A stretch of 44,222 bases of DNA from an uncultured Algimonas sp. (GTDB lineage: Bacteria; Pseudomonadota; Alphaproteobacteria; Caulobacterales; Maricaulaceae): positions 1 through 44,222 of the forward strand of contig NZ_CANMJB010000014.1 of NCBI RefSeq assembly GCF_947498175.1. Direction: 5' to 3'. How positions within the stretch are numbered: the stretch's first letter is position 1; every line of letters starts with the position of its first letter. This document shows positions 32,751 to 41,640 of the stretch, one piece after another. A program made the position numbers and the translations under genes. The notes under the pieces were generated by a model that was not told the origin of the DNA, did no database searches, and worked only from the letters and a program-made list of their open reading frames with translations.

Positions 32751-33374
32751 CTATTCCGGAATGATATTGCCTCGTTCGTCTTGAAGGCGAAAGCTGACCT
32801 TGGAGATCACGCCGACCCGTCCGACCGGGCGCCCCTCTTGAATTTTCGGATTGTATTTCCACTTCTGGACCGAGCGAATGGTCGGGCGCTCGAAGACCGA
32901 TTGGGTGCAATAGGTCGCGACGACGTCGAAAGGCTGGCCTTCGGGGCTGACGTTGAACTTCACGTTGCAATGCCCGGATTTCTCGGCGCGGGGCGGCATG
33001 ATGGGCGGGATGCGCACCAGAGGCTGGGCGTCGCGGTCCGACACGGTGATCTGGAATTGCGACCGGTCGATTTCGGGGGCTTCGAACTCCGGCACGGCGC
33101 CCTCCATCGAGGCGATCGGCTCCGACGGACGGTCGGCCTTGGCGCGTTCGATCTGCGGCGGCGGGGGCGGCGTTTCGATCTTCTTGACCTCAGTAATCGT
33201 GGTCTTTCGCTCCAGGATCTCGATTTCCTCGACCTTCGGATTAATCTCGAACGAATCCAGCTCGAGCTTGTCCTCGGGTTTGAACTCCTCGGAGATGAGG
33301 CTCATCATGAGGACGAACAGGACGACCGTGACGATCGCCGCGGGAATGATGGCCAACCAGCGCAAAGCACCCAT
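32751..33374 (-). CDS. tonB: TonB-like energy transducer 1
   Basis: A 207-residue TonB2-type protein. A transmembrane helix at about residues 6-28 is followed by a charged and proline-rich spacer (ETPPPPPQIE) and a TonB C-terminal domain (VRIPPIMPPRA to the end). It couples the ExbB/ExbD proton channel to outer-membrane receptors. It shares with TonB 2 the SLISEEF segment after the helix, the GHC/YC cysteine pair and the end DERG(N/D)(I/V)IPE, showing duplication within the locus. AAGGAAA precedes the ATG, 15 bases after exbD. Confidence 0.92.
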   Translation of the reverse strand: MGALRWLAIIPAAIVTVVLFVLMMSLISEEFKPEDKLELDSFEINPKVEEIEILERKTTITEVKKIETPPPPPQIERAKADRPSEPIASMEGAVPEFEAPEIDRSQFQITVSDRDAQPLVRIPPIMPPRAEKSGHCNVKFNVSPEGQPFDVVATYCTQSVFERPTIRSVQKWKYNPKIQEGRPVGRVGVISKVSFRLQDERGNIIPE

Positions 33375-33389
33375 GATCTCGTTTCCTTC

Positions 33390-33785
33390 CTATTCGGTTC
33401 CGACGCGGGTGGTGACACCCAGGTCCTGGAACAGTTCCTGAACCCCCATGACGGTTCCGACATCGGCGTTCCGGTCCGCCTGTATGATGGCGTTCGCTTT
33501 CGGCGTTTCGTCCCGCATGGCGGTCAGGATCGGCCGGATTTCCTCGATCTGATAGGGACGTTTGTCGATCCAGATGTTGGACGAACTGTCCACCGCGACC
33601 AGAATGGTCGGATTCCATTCGGCATCCGTCGTGGCGTCCGGCTGGATCGGCTCCAAGCCGGGCGTCTTCACGAAAACCGACGTGACGATGAAGAAGATCA
33701 GGAGAATGAAGACGACGTCGAGCATCGGCGTCATGTTCAGTTCCGTGCCTTCGTCTTCGATTACGGTGCGGGAACGGCGTGCCAT
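33390..33785 (-). CDS. exbD: ExbD biopolymer transporter, copy 2
   Basis: A 131-residue inner-membrane protein with one helix (about residues 22-42) and a small periplasmic domain. Asp23 in MTPMLDVVFILL is the proton-carrying residue of ExbD/TolR. The protein works in a pore formed by ExbB subunits. It differs clearly from the ExbD encoded just upstream, so the pair may form a mixed dimer. Confidence 0.94.
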   Translation of the reverse strand: MARRSRTVIEDEGTELNMTPMLDVVFILLIFFIVTSVFVKTPGLEPIQPDATTDAEWNPTILVAVDSSSNIWIDKRPYQIEEIRPILTAMRDETPKANAIIQADRNADVGTVMGVQELFQDLGVTTRVGTE

Positions 33786-33839
33786 AAAGTTACCTTATAC
33801 CAAAAATCTGTCGCATCGGCAATATGCCGCTACAGTCGG

Positions 33840-33870
33840 CGGATCGAGGCCGATGCGGCCCGTCGATCCG
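33840..33870 (-). other. Intercistronic hairpin between the two exbD genes
   Basis: CGGATCGA and TCGATCCG form a perfect eight-base stem around 15 bases in the 89-base gap. No T-run follows directly. It may stabilise or process the transcript so that upstream and downstream genes differ in level. Confidence 0.45.
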
Positions 33871-33874
33871 AGCC

Positions 33875-34294
33875 TTATGCCGCACCCTCGATCACTTCGA
33901 TCTTGGATTGCATGCCGCGCCCGTCCACCCCGTCCTTCAACTGGACCAGCACGTCGTGCTTGGCCTCGGGATGGAACCGCAAAATGACGGACGCCCCCGG
34001 CTTGTCGGCCAGTTGGCGTTCGACCCGGGCCATGACGCCGCTGCAGGTGGACCGCGCCCCGTCCACGGAACACTGGCTGTTTTCATCGACATAGACGGTG
34101 ATGGCCGGAGGACTGTTGGGCGGCGGCGGCTGGTCTTCGGGCGGCGGCGGCGGCTGCGTCAGGTCGAGGCCGGTTTCGTCGAGAAACACGGCGGTGACGA
34201 TGAAGAAGATGAGCATGATGAAGACGATGTCGAGCATCGGCGTCATGTCGACATCGGCTTCGTCGTCGCGGTTGCGGCGGCGGTTGCGTCTCAT
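33875..34294 (-). CDS. exbD: ExbD biopolymer transporter, copy 1
   Basis: A 139-residue ExbD/TolR protein: basic N-terminus (MRRNRRRN), one helix with Asp22 in MTPMLDIVFIML, then a periplasmic domain with a proline run (QPPPPPEDQPPPP). Two cysteines (NSQCSVDG and RSTCSGV), absent from the other ExbD, could form a disulfide. It starts 13 bases after exbB. Confidence 0.94.
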   Translation of the reverse strand: MRRNRRRNRDDEADVDMTPMLDIVFIMLIFFIVTAVFLDETGLDLTQPPPPPEDQPPPPNSPPAITVYVDENSQCSVDGARSTCSGVMARVERQLADKPGASVILRFHPEAKHDVLVQLKDGVDGRGMQSKIEVIEGAA

Positions 34295-34307
34295 GGCGGC
34301 GGCCTCC

Positions 34308-34841
34308 TTATGCGATCACGGGACCGCGGTCGACGACGAGCTCGTCGGCGAAGCGGGCAGTCTCGCGCGCGCTCCAGCGCGGCAGGACGGTTGAGAAATA
34401 GAGCCCCGACAGAGCGGCGAGCATGCCGGCCATGGTCGGGATGGTGGCCCGAAACACACCGCCGGCCATGAGGCGCGCGGACGACGATCCGGAATAGGCC
34501 AGCACGTCGAACACGTCGATCATGCCGGTCACCGTGCCGAGCAGGCCGAGCAAAGGAGCCAGGGCGACCAGCGTCTTGATCAGCGACACGTTGGAAATGG
34601 TGCGCTCCTTGACCTGGCTGATCATTTCGTCGCGGATGGCGAGCGCCCGCCAGGACGACCTGTCGGCGCGGGCGTCCCATTCGGCCTTGAGGCGGCTCTT
34701 CATCGGCTTGTGGGCGATCAGATAGTAGGCGATCCGCTCCAAGATGAAGGTCCACATCACGAAGATGAGGATCGCGATCGGGATCAGGACAGGTCCGCCC
34801 TGCTGCAGGAAGCTTTGAAGGCCGCCGATGATATTGCCCAT
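34308..34841 (-). CDS. exbB: ExbB proton channel subunit
   Basis: A 177-residue MotA/TolQ/ExbB protein with three helices, at about residues 15-40, 85-110 and 128-152. The LLGLLGTVTGMIDVF segment and the later TIPTMAGMLAALSGLYF segment line the pore that holds ExbD. It is the short, usual form of ExbB, next to a long TtpC-like form. Confidence 0.94.
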   Translation of the reverse strand: MGNIIGGLQSFLQQGGPVLIPIAILIFVMWTFILERIAYYLIAHKPMKSRLKAEWDARADRSSWRALAIRDEMISQVKERTISNVSLIKTLVALAPLLGLLGTVTGMIDVFDVLAYSGSSSARLMAGGVFRATIPTMAGMLAALSGLYFSTVLPRWSARETARFADELVVDRGPVIA

Positions 34842-34905
34842 TGGGTCGCCTTTCGAAGGTCAGCTGTGGCGGCGCGAAGCGGCGAATGCCGCCGCGCCGT
34901 GGCTG

Positions 34906-34934
34906 GTTGGCAGGGCCGCAAGGGCCCCGCCAAC
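34906..34934 (-). other. Intercistronic hairpin between long and short exbB genes
   Basis: GTTGGC/GCCAAC with an inner GGGCC/GGCCC stem lies directly after the stop of the long exbB-like gene. It has no T-run; it could protect the 3' end of the upstream message or reduce read-through. Confidence 0.45.
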
Positions 34935-34936
34935 GC

Positions 34937-36346
34937 TTAGATGTTCGTCATGGGCGCAACACCGACCGTGCCGACGCCGCGCGATTCCACGTGGCGGGCC
35001 ACGATGCCGGCGGACTGCTCTTCGAGCGTCGACTGGACACCGCGCGCCAAGCTGGCGGCGAAGCTGTGGATGATCAGCAGCGGGATCGCCACGATCAGGC
35101 CCAGCATGGTGGTCACGAGGGCCACGGAGATGCCGCCGGCCATCAGCTGCGGGTCACCCGCACCGTAGATCATCATGGCCTGGAAGGTCTGGATCATGCC
35201 GGTCACGGTGCCGAGCAGGCCGAGCAGCGGTGCGATACCGGCGATCAGCTTGATGAAGTTCAGACCGAACTCCAGCTTCGGGCTTTCCTGCAGGATCGCC
35301 TCGTCGAGTTTCAGCTCGACCGTGTCGGCATCCGCGTTGCGGGCGCCTTCATAGGCCAGCATGACACGACCCAGCGCGTTGGACTTGGACGGCTGCGATT
35401 TACGCTTCTGTCCGGCCACGGCCATGCGGATCAGGAACAGACGCACGATCAACAGGATGCCGAGGGCCGCCGTGATCAGACCGAGTCCGATGATGATCAT
35501 GCCGATGGGACCGCCTTGCATGGCGCGTTCCCACGGCCCGGGACGCAGATCGAAGGTCTTGAGCAGTTCGCCGCGCGTCGGGTCGATCGGCGCATAGACC
35601 ACGTCGCCCGCATTCGCGGACAGGACGTCATTGGCAGCCGACTGGATCGCGCCGCCCGGCTGGGCCGGCAGCAGCGACAGGAGCGGCAGGTCTTCGCCCG
35701 TCGCTTGCGGGGGGTTGTACTGAAGGAACTGGCCGTCCTGGTTGAAGGCAACGAACGGACCGACGCGCGTCACGTCGGCCGCGCCCTCGATCCCGGCGAC
35801 TGGCGCACTGAAGGTCTCGACCTCGCGCTGCTGCTCGATTTCGTTGAGCATGGTCTGCCAGATGGCGTTCAGATCGATGGCGGACGGCAACGCATCGGAT
35901 TCGGCGACGCGGCCCAGCACTTCGGTGCGATTGGGGAACTGCGCCGTGATCAGCGAACGGTCCAGCGTGGACTTGAACTCACCGGCCATGGACCGGGCCA
36001 GACCGAACACTTCGCCGAATTCGCCTTGCGCTTCGGTCAGCTGGCCTTTCAACTCGTCGATACGGTTCTGGTTGGCCTGGAAACTGGCCTCAACCTGACG
36101 GGCGCGAGCCTCGAGCTGGGCCAGTTCGTTGCGCGCGCGCTGCAACTCGGCCGTCTGCTCGCTGGCACTGGACTGGAACTCGGCGACGCGCTGCTGGTTG
36201 ATGCGCTCCTGCTCGGCGGCGTCTGAACGCACCTGGTTGAGCAGCTCCTGGATGGAGTTGATCTGGCCGAAGGCCGGAGCCGACAGCAGGACCGAACCTG
36301 CCAGAGCCGTCATCAGGGCGGCCATTGCGGATTTGAAGAACTTCAT
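34937..36346 (-). CDS. Long MotA/TolQ/ExbB-family protein (TtpC-like)
   Basis: A 469-residue protein. A signal peptide (residues 1-28, ending APAFG-Q) precedes a periplasmic coiled coil (about 30-120, rich in Gln, Glu and Arg) and a globular region to about 270. The C-terminal third is an ExbB domain with three helices, including LLGLLGTVTGMIQTF. This layout matches TtpC, the extra ExbB-like partner of Vibrio TonB2 systems that is needed for their function. The periplasmic part may reach towards the receptor or peptidoglycan. Confidence 0.92.
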   Translation of the reverse strand: MKFFKSAMAALMTALAGSVLLSAPAFGQINSIQELLNQVRSDAAEQERINQQRVAEFQSSASEQTAELQRARNELAQLEARARQVEASFQANQNRIDELKGQLTEAQGEFGEVFGLARSMAGEFKSTLDRSLITAQFPNRTEVLGRVAESDALPSAIDLNAIWQTMLNEIEQQREVETFSAPVAGIEGAADVTRVGPFVAFNQDGQFLQYNPPQATGEDLPLLSLLPAQPGGAIQSAANDVLSANAGDVVYAPIDPTRGELLKTFDLRPGPWERAMQGGPIGMIIIGLGLITAALGILLIVRLFLIRMAVAGQKRKSQPSKSNALGRVMLAYEGARNADADTVELKLDEAILQESPKLEFGLNFIKLIAGIAPLLGLLGTVTGMIQTFQAMMIYGAGDPQLMAGGISVALVTTMLGLIVAIPLLIIHSFAASLARGVQSTLEEQSAGIVARHVESRGVGTVGVAPMTNI

Positions 36347-36370
36347 GGTCTTGTCTTTCCCTGGTTTGAT

Positions 36371-37153
36371 TTAAGAGCCGGCCGCGACAGGCGCGAAGAT
36401 GACTTCCGGCGCGGCCTGTTCGCGCGCGACGCGGATCGTCTGGCGGATTTGGCGGGCATCGACCTCGTTGAGCGGCACCCAGCCGCCCTGGCCCATGTCA
36501 TAGCGCTTGGCGGAACCGTCGCGCTTGTCGAGGAAGATGAACGACGTACGGCCGAAACGGATGAAGTCGACCACGTTGCCCGGCTCTTCCGGATGCACGC
36601 CCTCATAGCTTTCCGTGGAATAGCCGTAGGTCGCTTCGATCTTATAGGCGTTGAGCACCTGGCGATACTGTTCGGCCGGAGAGACGGCCGGGTTTGCCAG
36701 CGCGTTCTGCACGCGTTCGATGCGGCCCAACCGCTCGTTGACGCGGAACGGCACATCGGCGCGGATCGCATCTTCGAGCGCGACCGTCATGCGAAGCATC
36801 ATCGGGCTCATGCCCTGCTTGATCTGCTCCACCGTGCCGAGCTGGTTCTGAACCGAGGCGATTTCGGACGACTGGCTGTCGAGGAAGATCTGCTGCTGCG
36901 CCACGAACAGGCGCGTATTGTCGAGCTGTTGCAGCACGGCGCGGTATTCGCGGACCGCCGAACCGGCGGCGTCGTCGGCCTCTTCGACCTGGCGCTGGGC
37001 GGCGGCCGAGGATGCGGTGGACTGCCGCGCGGCGGACAGGGCGGTGTCGAGCTGCGCCTGCGCCGGGAGCGACAGGGCCAGCGTGCCGCCCAGGGCCATC
37101 GCCCCTGCGGCGCAGGCGAGCCAGGCCCGCTTGGCGATGGATGTAGTCGGCAT
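36371..37153 (-). CDS. DUF3450 protein, copy 2
   Basis: A 260-residue exported protein. Signal peptide about residues 1-30 (LPAQA-Q), then a long coiled coil (about 40-130) and a mixed C-terminal half with DFIRFGRTSFIFLDKRDGSAKRYD. DUF3450 genes sit at the head of TonB2/TtpC loci in many Proteobacteria; the role is unknown but a periplasmic coiled-coil partner for the TtpC-like protein is likely. Start at 37153 (MPTTSIAKR) is chosen because GGAAGGA precedes it and the signal peptide begins there; 37177 and 37207 are less likely. Confidence 0.88.
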   Translation of the reverse strand: MPTTSIAKRAWLACAAGAMALGGTLALSLPAQAQLDTALSAARQSTASSAAAQRQVEEADDAAGSAVREYRAVLQQLDNTRLFVAQQQIFLDSQSSEIASVQNQLGTVEQIKQGMSPMMLRMTVALEDAIRADVPFRVNERLGRIERVQNALANPAVSPAEQYRQVLNAYKIEATYGYSTESYEGVHPEEPGNVVDFIRFGRTSFIFLDKRDGSAKRYDMGQGGWVPLNEVDARQIRQTIRVAREQAAPEVIFAPVAAGS

Positions 37154-37210
37154 GATGTCCTTCCAAGTCTGGTTCATATCTTCAAGTCCCGTAATGCGCT
37201 TGTGCATGGC

Positions 37211-38080
37211 CTAGCTGGCATCCGCTCCGGCTTCACCGATGCGGATCGGAGCCGAAATCGTGGAAATGGCGGATTCGCCCCGGGCGATCCGCACGCTCTG
37301 GCGAAGCCCGAGCAATTCGGCGTTGGAGAGCGCTTCCCATTCGCCGCCGGCCTGGTTGAACCGGTAGCCTTCGGAACTGTCGCGCTCCAGATAGAGCAGA
37401 GCGAGACGGCCGAAGTGGATATAGTTGCCGTCGTAGAGCTGATCTTCGAGATCGGTGATCTCGGCCCCGCTGTTGAGCGCGCGACGCTGCTCGTCGTTCA
37501 GGTCGCACAGCGCGGAGTCGACATCTTCCTGGCAAGCCTGGAACCGGCGCCCCTGGCGTTCGGCGATCGGGTTGTTGCCGGTATAGGAACCGACCTGGTA
37601 GCCGTAATTCACTTCCTGGCCATAGAGCTCCATGGCACGACGGTAGGCATCGCCGACGGCGACATTGTCGCCTTGCAGATCCTCGCGAAGAACGTCGAGC
37701 AATGTGAACCGGCGCTCGACGCGGAACGGAAGGTCGGCCACCATGACCTTTTCGATTTCAGCCACCATCTCGCGCACCATCGGCAGCAGCGCCTGACTGG
37801 CATCGGTATCCGCGGCCGCTTCGATCTGGGCGCTGAGCTCTTCGATCTGGGCTTGCTGTTGGCGGACATAGAAATCGCGCTGGGCGATGTTGATGCGGCG
37901 GTCGGCTATCTCTTGCAGGACGGCACTGTACTGGTCGGCCAGCGGCGCGGTGGATACGGGCGGCACCGCCTCAGGAGACTCGTCCGCGTCCTGTGCGTGG
38001 GATGCAGTCGCCGCCAAGGCGACACCCAAGCAGGCAGCTGCACTCAGAGCAAACTGCCGGGCAATTAGGGTTGGCACCAC
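37211..38080 (-). CDS. DUF3450 protein, copy 1
   Basis: A 289-residue exported protein that opens the TonB locus. Signal peptide about residues 1-29 (ATASHA-Q), coiled coil about 45-110 (RDFYVRQQQAQIEELSAQIEA), then the DUF3450 C-terminal half with YIHFGRLALLYLERD, as in the next gene product. It has a cysteine pair in a loop (FQACQEDVDSALCDLN) that copy 2 lacks. The start is GTG 38080, six bases after GGAGG. Confidence 0.88.
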   Translation of the reverse strand: MVPTLIARQFALSAAACLGVALAATASHAQDADESPEAVPPVSTAPLADQYSAVLQEIADRRINIAQRDFYVRQQQAQIEELSAQIEAAADTDASQALLPMVREMVAEIEKVMVADLPFRVERRFTLLDVLREDLQGDNVAVGDAYRRAMELYGQEVNYGYQVGSYTGNNPIAERQGRRFQACQEDVDSALCDLNDEQRRALNSGAEITDLEDQLYDGNYIHFGRLALLYLERDSSEGYRFNQAGGEWEALSNAELLGLRQSVRIARGESAISTISAPIRIGEAGADAS

Positions 38081-38360
38081 TCACGTCCTCCATTCAGCGC
38101 GGCTTCTTGTCGAGCCGTGTCGTGCGGTCGCCTACACGGGCGATAAGTCTTAATCAATCACTACCTCGGCGACTCCGCAACGGTTTTATTTGGGAACCTT
38201 CGCGAAGCCTTCGTTTTTTTACCCATGTTACGAAAAACTGTCGGAATTGTGACGGTGTCGGATATTGCATCCTATTGTTACTTATAGATTTTTCCCATGG
38301 ATTGCAGCCATTGATTGTGCGGTCGGGCAACTGCAAGGCTTTGGGAGAATCGGGGCGGGA
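38081..38360. promoter_or_regulatory. Upstream region of TonB locus and downstream of tRNA-Gln
   Basis: 280 bases with notably AT-rich parts (38140-38300). It should hold the promoter for the nine-gene locus. A CTTCGCGAAG palindrome (about 38199-38208) lies near T- and A-runs. I see no secure -35/-10 pair, Fur-like box or small gene. Confidence 0.4.
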
Positions 38361-38436
38361 TGGCTGGGGTGGCTGGACTCGAACCAGCGGTACACGCTAC
38401 CAAAAAGCGTTGCCTTACCAACTTGGCTACACCCCA
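38361..38436 (-). tRNA. tRNA-Gln (anticodon TTG)
   Basis: A 76-base cloverleaf with CCA encoded: acceptor TGGGGTG/CACCCCA, D-arm GCC/GGC, anticodon stem ACGCT/AGCGT with loop TTTTGGT (anticodon at 38401-38403), a five-base variable loop, and T-arm GCTGG/CCAGC with TTCGAGT. The pattern is typical of bacterial tRNA-Gln reading CAA/CAG. Confidence 0.97.
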
Positions 38437-38668
38437 TCGACCCGCGGCGCTTCGGTCTTGGAAAACCGTCCGCCCATCTCCGGTGAGCGCGGCTTTTATG
38501 AGCGACTTTCCCAAAAGGCAACGGCGAATTTCCCCCGGATTGCAGCCTGCGGCACAGGCGGCTGACGATGGCCCTTTTCAATCGCCCCGGGACGTGCCAC
38601 ATATCGAAAAACGGTAAATTACATTTTGCGGACCGACGACGCGCAGGATCAACACAAACGAGACAGGC
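38437..38668. other. Divergent gap between tRNA-Gln and sppA
   Basis: 232 bases, holding the promoters for tRNA-Gln (leftward) and sppA (rightward). No credible gene; a TTGCCT and CATAAA pair on the minus strand (about 38490-38520) has a short spacer and is only a weak promoter candidate. Confidence 0.35.
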
Positions 38669-40465
38669 ATGGCCGACATCATCCATCCCCGCAAACGCCT
38701 GAGCGGCACGAAGGTCTTCTTCATCACCGTCCTGGGTGTCGTGATCGGCCTGTTCCTGTTCTTCTTCCTCCTTATGATGTTCTTTGTCTCGCTCGCCGCC
38801 ATCGCAACGGGCGGTGAGGAGACCGGCGGCACGTTGGTGCTGGAAATCGATCTGCGCGCGCCGCTGATCGATTCGCCCACGCCGCCGAGCCTGTTCGCCG
38901 ACAGCGATCCCTCCGTCGTCGGCATCGTTCGGGCGCTCGACCGCGCCAAGACAGACGACAAGGTAAAGGGCGTGTTCATCCGCGGCGAAAGTTTCGGCAT
39001 GGCCCCGGCCAGCGCCGAGGAGTTGCGCCTCGCCCTTCTGGACTTCCGCGAATCGGACAAATTCGTCATCACTCACGCCCAGGGGCTGAACAGCACGTCC
39101 ATCATCCCCTACCAGGCGATCAGCGCGTCGGACGAAATCTGGCTGCAGGCCAGCACATCGATCGCAACGGCTGGGCTCTATTCCCAGACCGAATTCCTCG
39201 GCGGCGTCATGGAAAAGATCGACGCCCAACCGCAATTCGTGCGCCACGGCGCCTACAAGAACGCGGTCAACACCTACACGGAAACGGGTTTCACGCCGGA
39301 ACATCTGGAAGCCACGACCAGCTATCTGACATCCGTCTTCGACGATGCCGTGGGCAATATTGCTGCGGACCGGGGTCTGGACCGGACGCAGCTGCTCGGT
39401 TTGCTGGACACGGCGCCGCATAGCGCCAGCGCAGCGCTCGATGCCGGCCTCATCGACCGGCTCGGCTATCTGGAAGAGGCGCGCGACCATATCGAGACGC
39501 TGACGCAGGACGAGGATACCGTCTTCAAACCGATCGCCGATTACGCACCGAAAGGCCATTACGGCCAACCCGTCATTGCCCTCGTCGAAGGCCAGGGCGC
39601 AATCATGCCCGGCGATGGCGGCAGCAGGGACATCTTCAACCCGGCCGCCAATATCGGCGGCGAATCCATGGCGGCGGCGCTCGATGCCGCACTGGAGGAA
39701 GAGGATGTGAAGGCGGTCCTGCTGCGCGTGAGCTCGCCCGGCGGCTCGGCGGCCGCTTCCGACCAGATCATGGCCGCCGTCAAGCGCATCCAGGATGCGG
39801 GCAAGCCCGTGATCGTCAGCATGGGTCAGTACGCCGCCAGCGGCGGCTACTATATCGCCGCGCCGGCCGACCATATCGTCGCCCTGCCCCAGACCATCAC
39901 CGGTTCGATCGGCGTGTTCGGCGGCAAGTTCGCGCTGGAGGAGACGTTCGCCAATGTCGGCTTCAACGTCGAGGCGGTGCGCATCGGCGGCGACTATGCC
40001 GGGGCCTACAACACCGACGAACCCTTCACCGAATCACAGCTCGAAGGGTTCAGCCGCGAAATGGACCAGATCTATGACGACTTCGTCGGCGTGGTCGCCA
40101 GCGGCCGCGACATGAGCCGCGACGCCGTCATCGCAGTGGCCGAAGGCCGGGTCTGGACCGGTCGCCAAGCCCATGAACGCGGTTTGGTGGACGAGCTCGG
40201 CGGCTTCGACACCGCCCTTCGCGCCGCCAAGCGCCTGGCCGAGATCGACGAAGACGAGGCTGTCCGCCTGCGCCGCTTCCCCCGCCCCAAAACCCGCGAA
40301 GAGCTGTTCAACGAACTGTTGACCGGCTCAGCCGGCACCGCGCAGAGCCTGGAACGCCTCGGCGCCGTGATGGACCTGCCGGAAGTGCAGACCCTCATGC
40401 GCGCCCGCTCCGCCCTGCAAAACGGCACCCAGGAATTGCGCGCGCCCTTGCCTGCGATAGAGTAG
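38669..40465 (+). CDS. sppA: Signal peptide peptidase SppA, 67K type
   Basis: A 598-residue inner-membrane serine protease that degrades left-over signal peptides. One N-terminal helix (about residues 15-45) anchors two ClpP-like halves. The Ser/Lys dyad is split between them: Lys197 in RHGAYKNAV and Ser391 in YAASGGYYIAA, matching Lys209 and Ser409 of E. coli; the TGSIGVFGG block follows. A full-length, double-domain form. Confidence 0.95.
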   Translation: MADIIHPRKRLSGTKVFFITVLGVVIGLFLFFFLLMMFFVSLAAIATGGEETGGTLVLEIDLRAPLIDSPTPPSLFADSDPSVVGIVRALDRAKTDDKVKGVFIRGESFGMAPASAEELRLALLDFRESDKFVITHAQGLNSTSIIPYQAISASDEIWLQASTSIATAGLYSQTEFLGGVMEKIDAQPQFVRHGAYKNAVNTYTETGFTPEHLEATTSYLTSVFDDAVGNIAADRGLDRTQLLGLLDTAPHSASAALDAGLIDRLGYLEEARDHIETLTQDEDTVFKPIADYAPKGHYGQPVIALVEGQGAIMPGDGGSRDIFNPAANIGGESMAAALDAALEEEDVKAVLLRVSSPGGSAAASDQIMAAVKRIQDAGKPVIVSMGQYAASGGYYIAAPADHIVALPQTITGSIGVFGGKFALEETFANVGFNVEAVRIGGDYAGAYNTDEPFTESQLEGFSREMDQIYDDFVGVVASGRDMSRDAVIAVAEGRVWTGRQAHERGLVDELGGFDTALRAAKRLAEIDEDEAVRLRRFPRPKTREELFNELLTGSAGTAQSLERLGAVMDLPEVQTLMRARSALQNGTQELRAPLPAIE

Positions 40466-40731
40466 GCCCTGAAGCGGCAGGCCCTGTTGGGGGAGGCTGC
40501 AATGACATGCCTTTCTCGCGATTGACATCCGCAGCCAAGGATCTGTCGCGTCAAGCGCGTCAGCTGGACGGACCACCCGAACGTCACGGTATTGTCACGG
40601 CGACGAAGCGGGGTTGCGTCTGGACGCCACGCGGCCGAGCATTTATGAATCCTCTCAAAGAGGTCCCGCCACGACAGATCGGGCCGCAACAGGGACCGCT
40701 GCGGCGCGTGGACGTGCCGGGCACTGCATCC

Positions 40732-41634
40732 ATGGCCATTCCGTTCGTCAGAGACTTCACCTTCGACTACGGCGTTCCCGACCGGTTGAGCGAACGCGTG
40801 ACGCGGGTCGTCGCGGACAATCCGGGACCGTTCACCTACACGGGCACGGGCGTCTATATCGTCGGCGGCGGGGAAAGCGTCTGCGTGATCGATCCCGGTC
40901 CGGACACGTCCCCCCATCGCGAAGCGCTCGACCGGGCGCTGGACGGCAAGTCGGTCAGCCATGTCCTCGTCACCCATCATCATATCGACCACAGCCCGCT
41001 GGCCGCACCGTTGGCGGCTCGGCATGGCTGCAAGGTCTATGGCTACGGCTCGCAGCCCGTACCGCCCCAAGGCGGGGAAATCCGCCTGGAAGCAGGGGAT
41101 GACCTGTCCTTCAAGCCCGACGTGGAAATCCGCGACGGCGAACGGTTCGACGGGCCGGACTGGACGCTCACCGCGATCCATACGCCGGGTCACACATCCA
41201 ACCATCTGTGCTTTGCGCTGAGCGAGGAGAACTGCCTGTTCTCCGGCGATCATATCATGGGCTGGTCCACCTCGGTCGTTTCGCCGCCGGACGGGGACAT
41301 GGGCGACTATCTGGCATCGCTGCGGCGCGTCCTCGATCTGGATTTCGACGTGATCCGCCCGACGCACGGCCCGGCCATCCACGATGTCCGCCCCTTCGTG
41401 CAAGCCTATATCGATCACCGCCTGGCCCGCGAACGCCAGATCGCGGACGCCATCGAAGCCGGCTTGACCACCATCGGGGCGATCGTCGCAGACCTCTACC
41501 GCGACGTGGACACGCGATTGCATCCGGCCGCCGCGCACAGCGTGCTGTCCCATCTGATCCACATGCGCAAGACGGGCCGCGTCACGGCCGACGGGCCGGA
41601 CGGATTGCGGCGGGAATACAGGACCGCCGCCTAG
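40732..41634 (+). CDS. MBL-fold metallohydrolase (LACTB2-like)
   Basis: A 300-residue metallo-beta-lactamase-fold hydrolase. Metal ligands are in THHHIDHS (HxHxDH), in TPGHTSNH, in FSGDHIMG and in PTHGP. A C-terminal winged-helix-like segment (LTTIGAIVADLYRDV to the end) is typical of the LACTB2 group, whose animal member is an endoribonuclease; bacterial substrates are largely unknown. Starts at 40507 and 40645 keep the frame open; homologues begin close to MAIPFVRDF, and no start has a good ribosome site, so the N-terminus is uncertain. Confidence 0.88.
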   Translation: MAIPFVRDFTFDYGVPDRLSERVTRVVADNPGPFTYTGTGVYIVGGGESVCVIDPGPDTSPHREALDRALDGKSVSHVLVTHHHIDHSPLAAPLAARHGCKVYGYGSQPVPPQGGEIRLEAGDDLSFKPDVEIRDGERFDGPDWTLTAIHTPGHTSNHLCFALSEENCLFSGDHIMGWSTSVVSPPDGDMGDYLASLRRVLDLDFDVIRPTHGPAIHDVRPFVQAYIDHRLARERQIADAIEAGLTTIGAIVADLYRDVDTRLHPAAAHSVLSHLIHMRKTGRVTADGPDGLRREYRTAA

Positions 41635-41640
41635 GTCGCC

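Noticed and set aside
32640-34094. A 484-codon plus-strand frame opposite tonB and exbD
   Set aside because: Antisense shadow of the TonB locus; low-complexity Asp/Arg/His content and no start signal.
36449-38068. A 539-codon plus-strand frame opposite the DUF3450 genes
   Set aside because: Antisense shadow; the minus strand has signal peptides, coiled coils and good ribosome sites.
38154-38336. A 60-codon minus-strand small gene before the TonB locus
   Set aside because: No ribosome site, no recognisable feature, and it occupies the expected promoter region.
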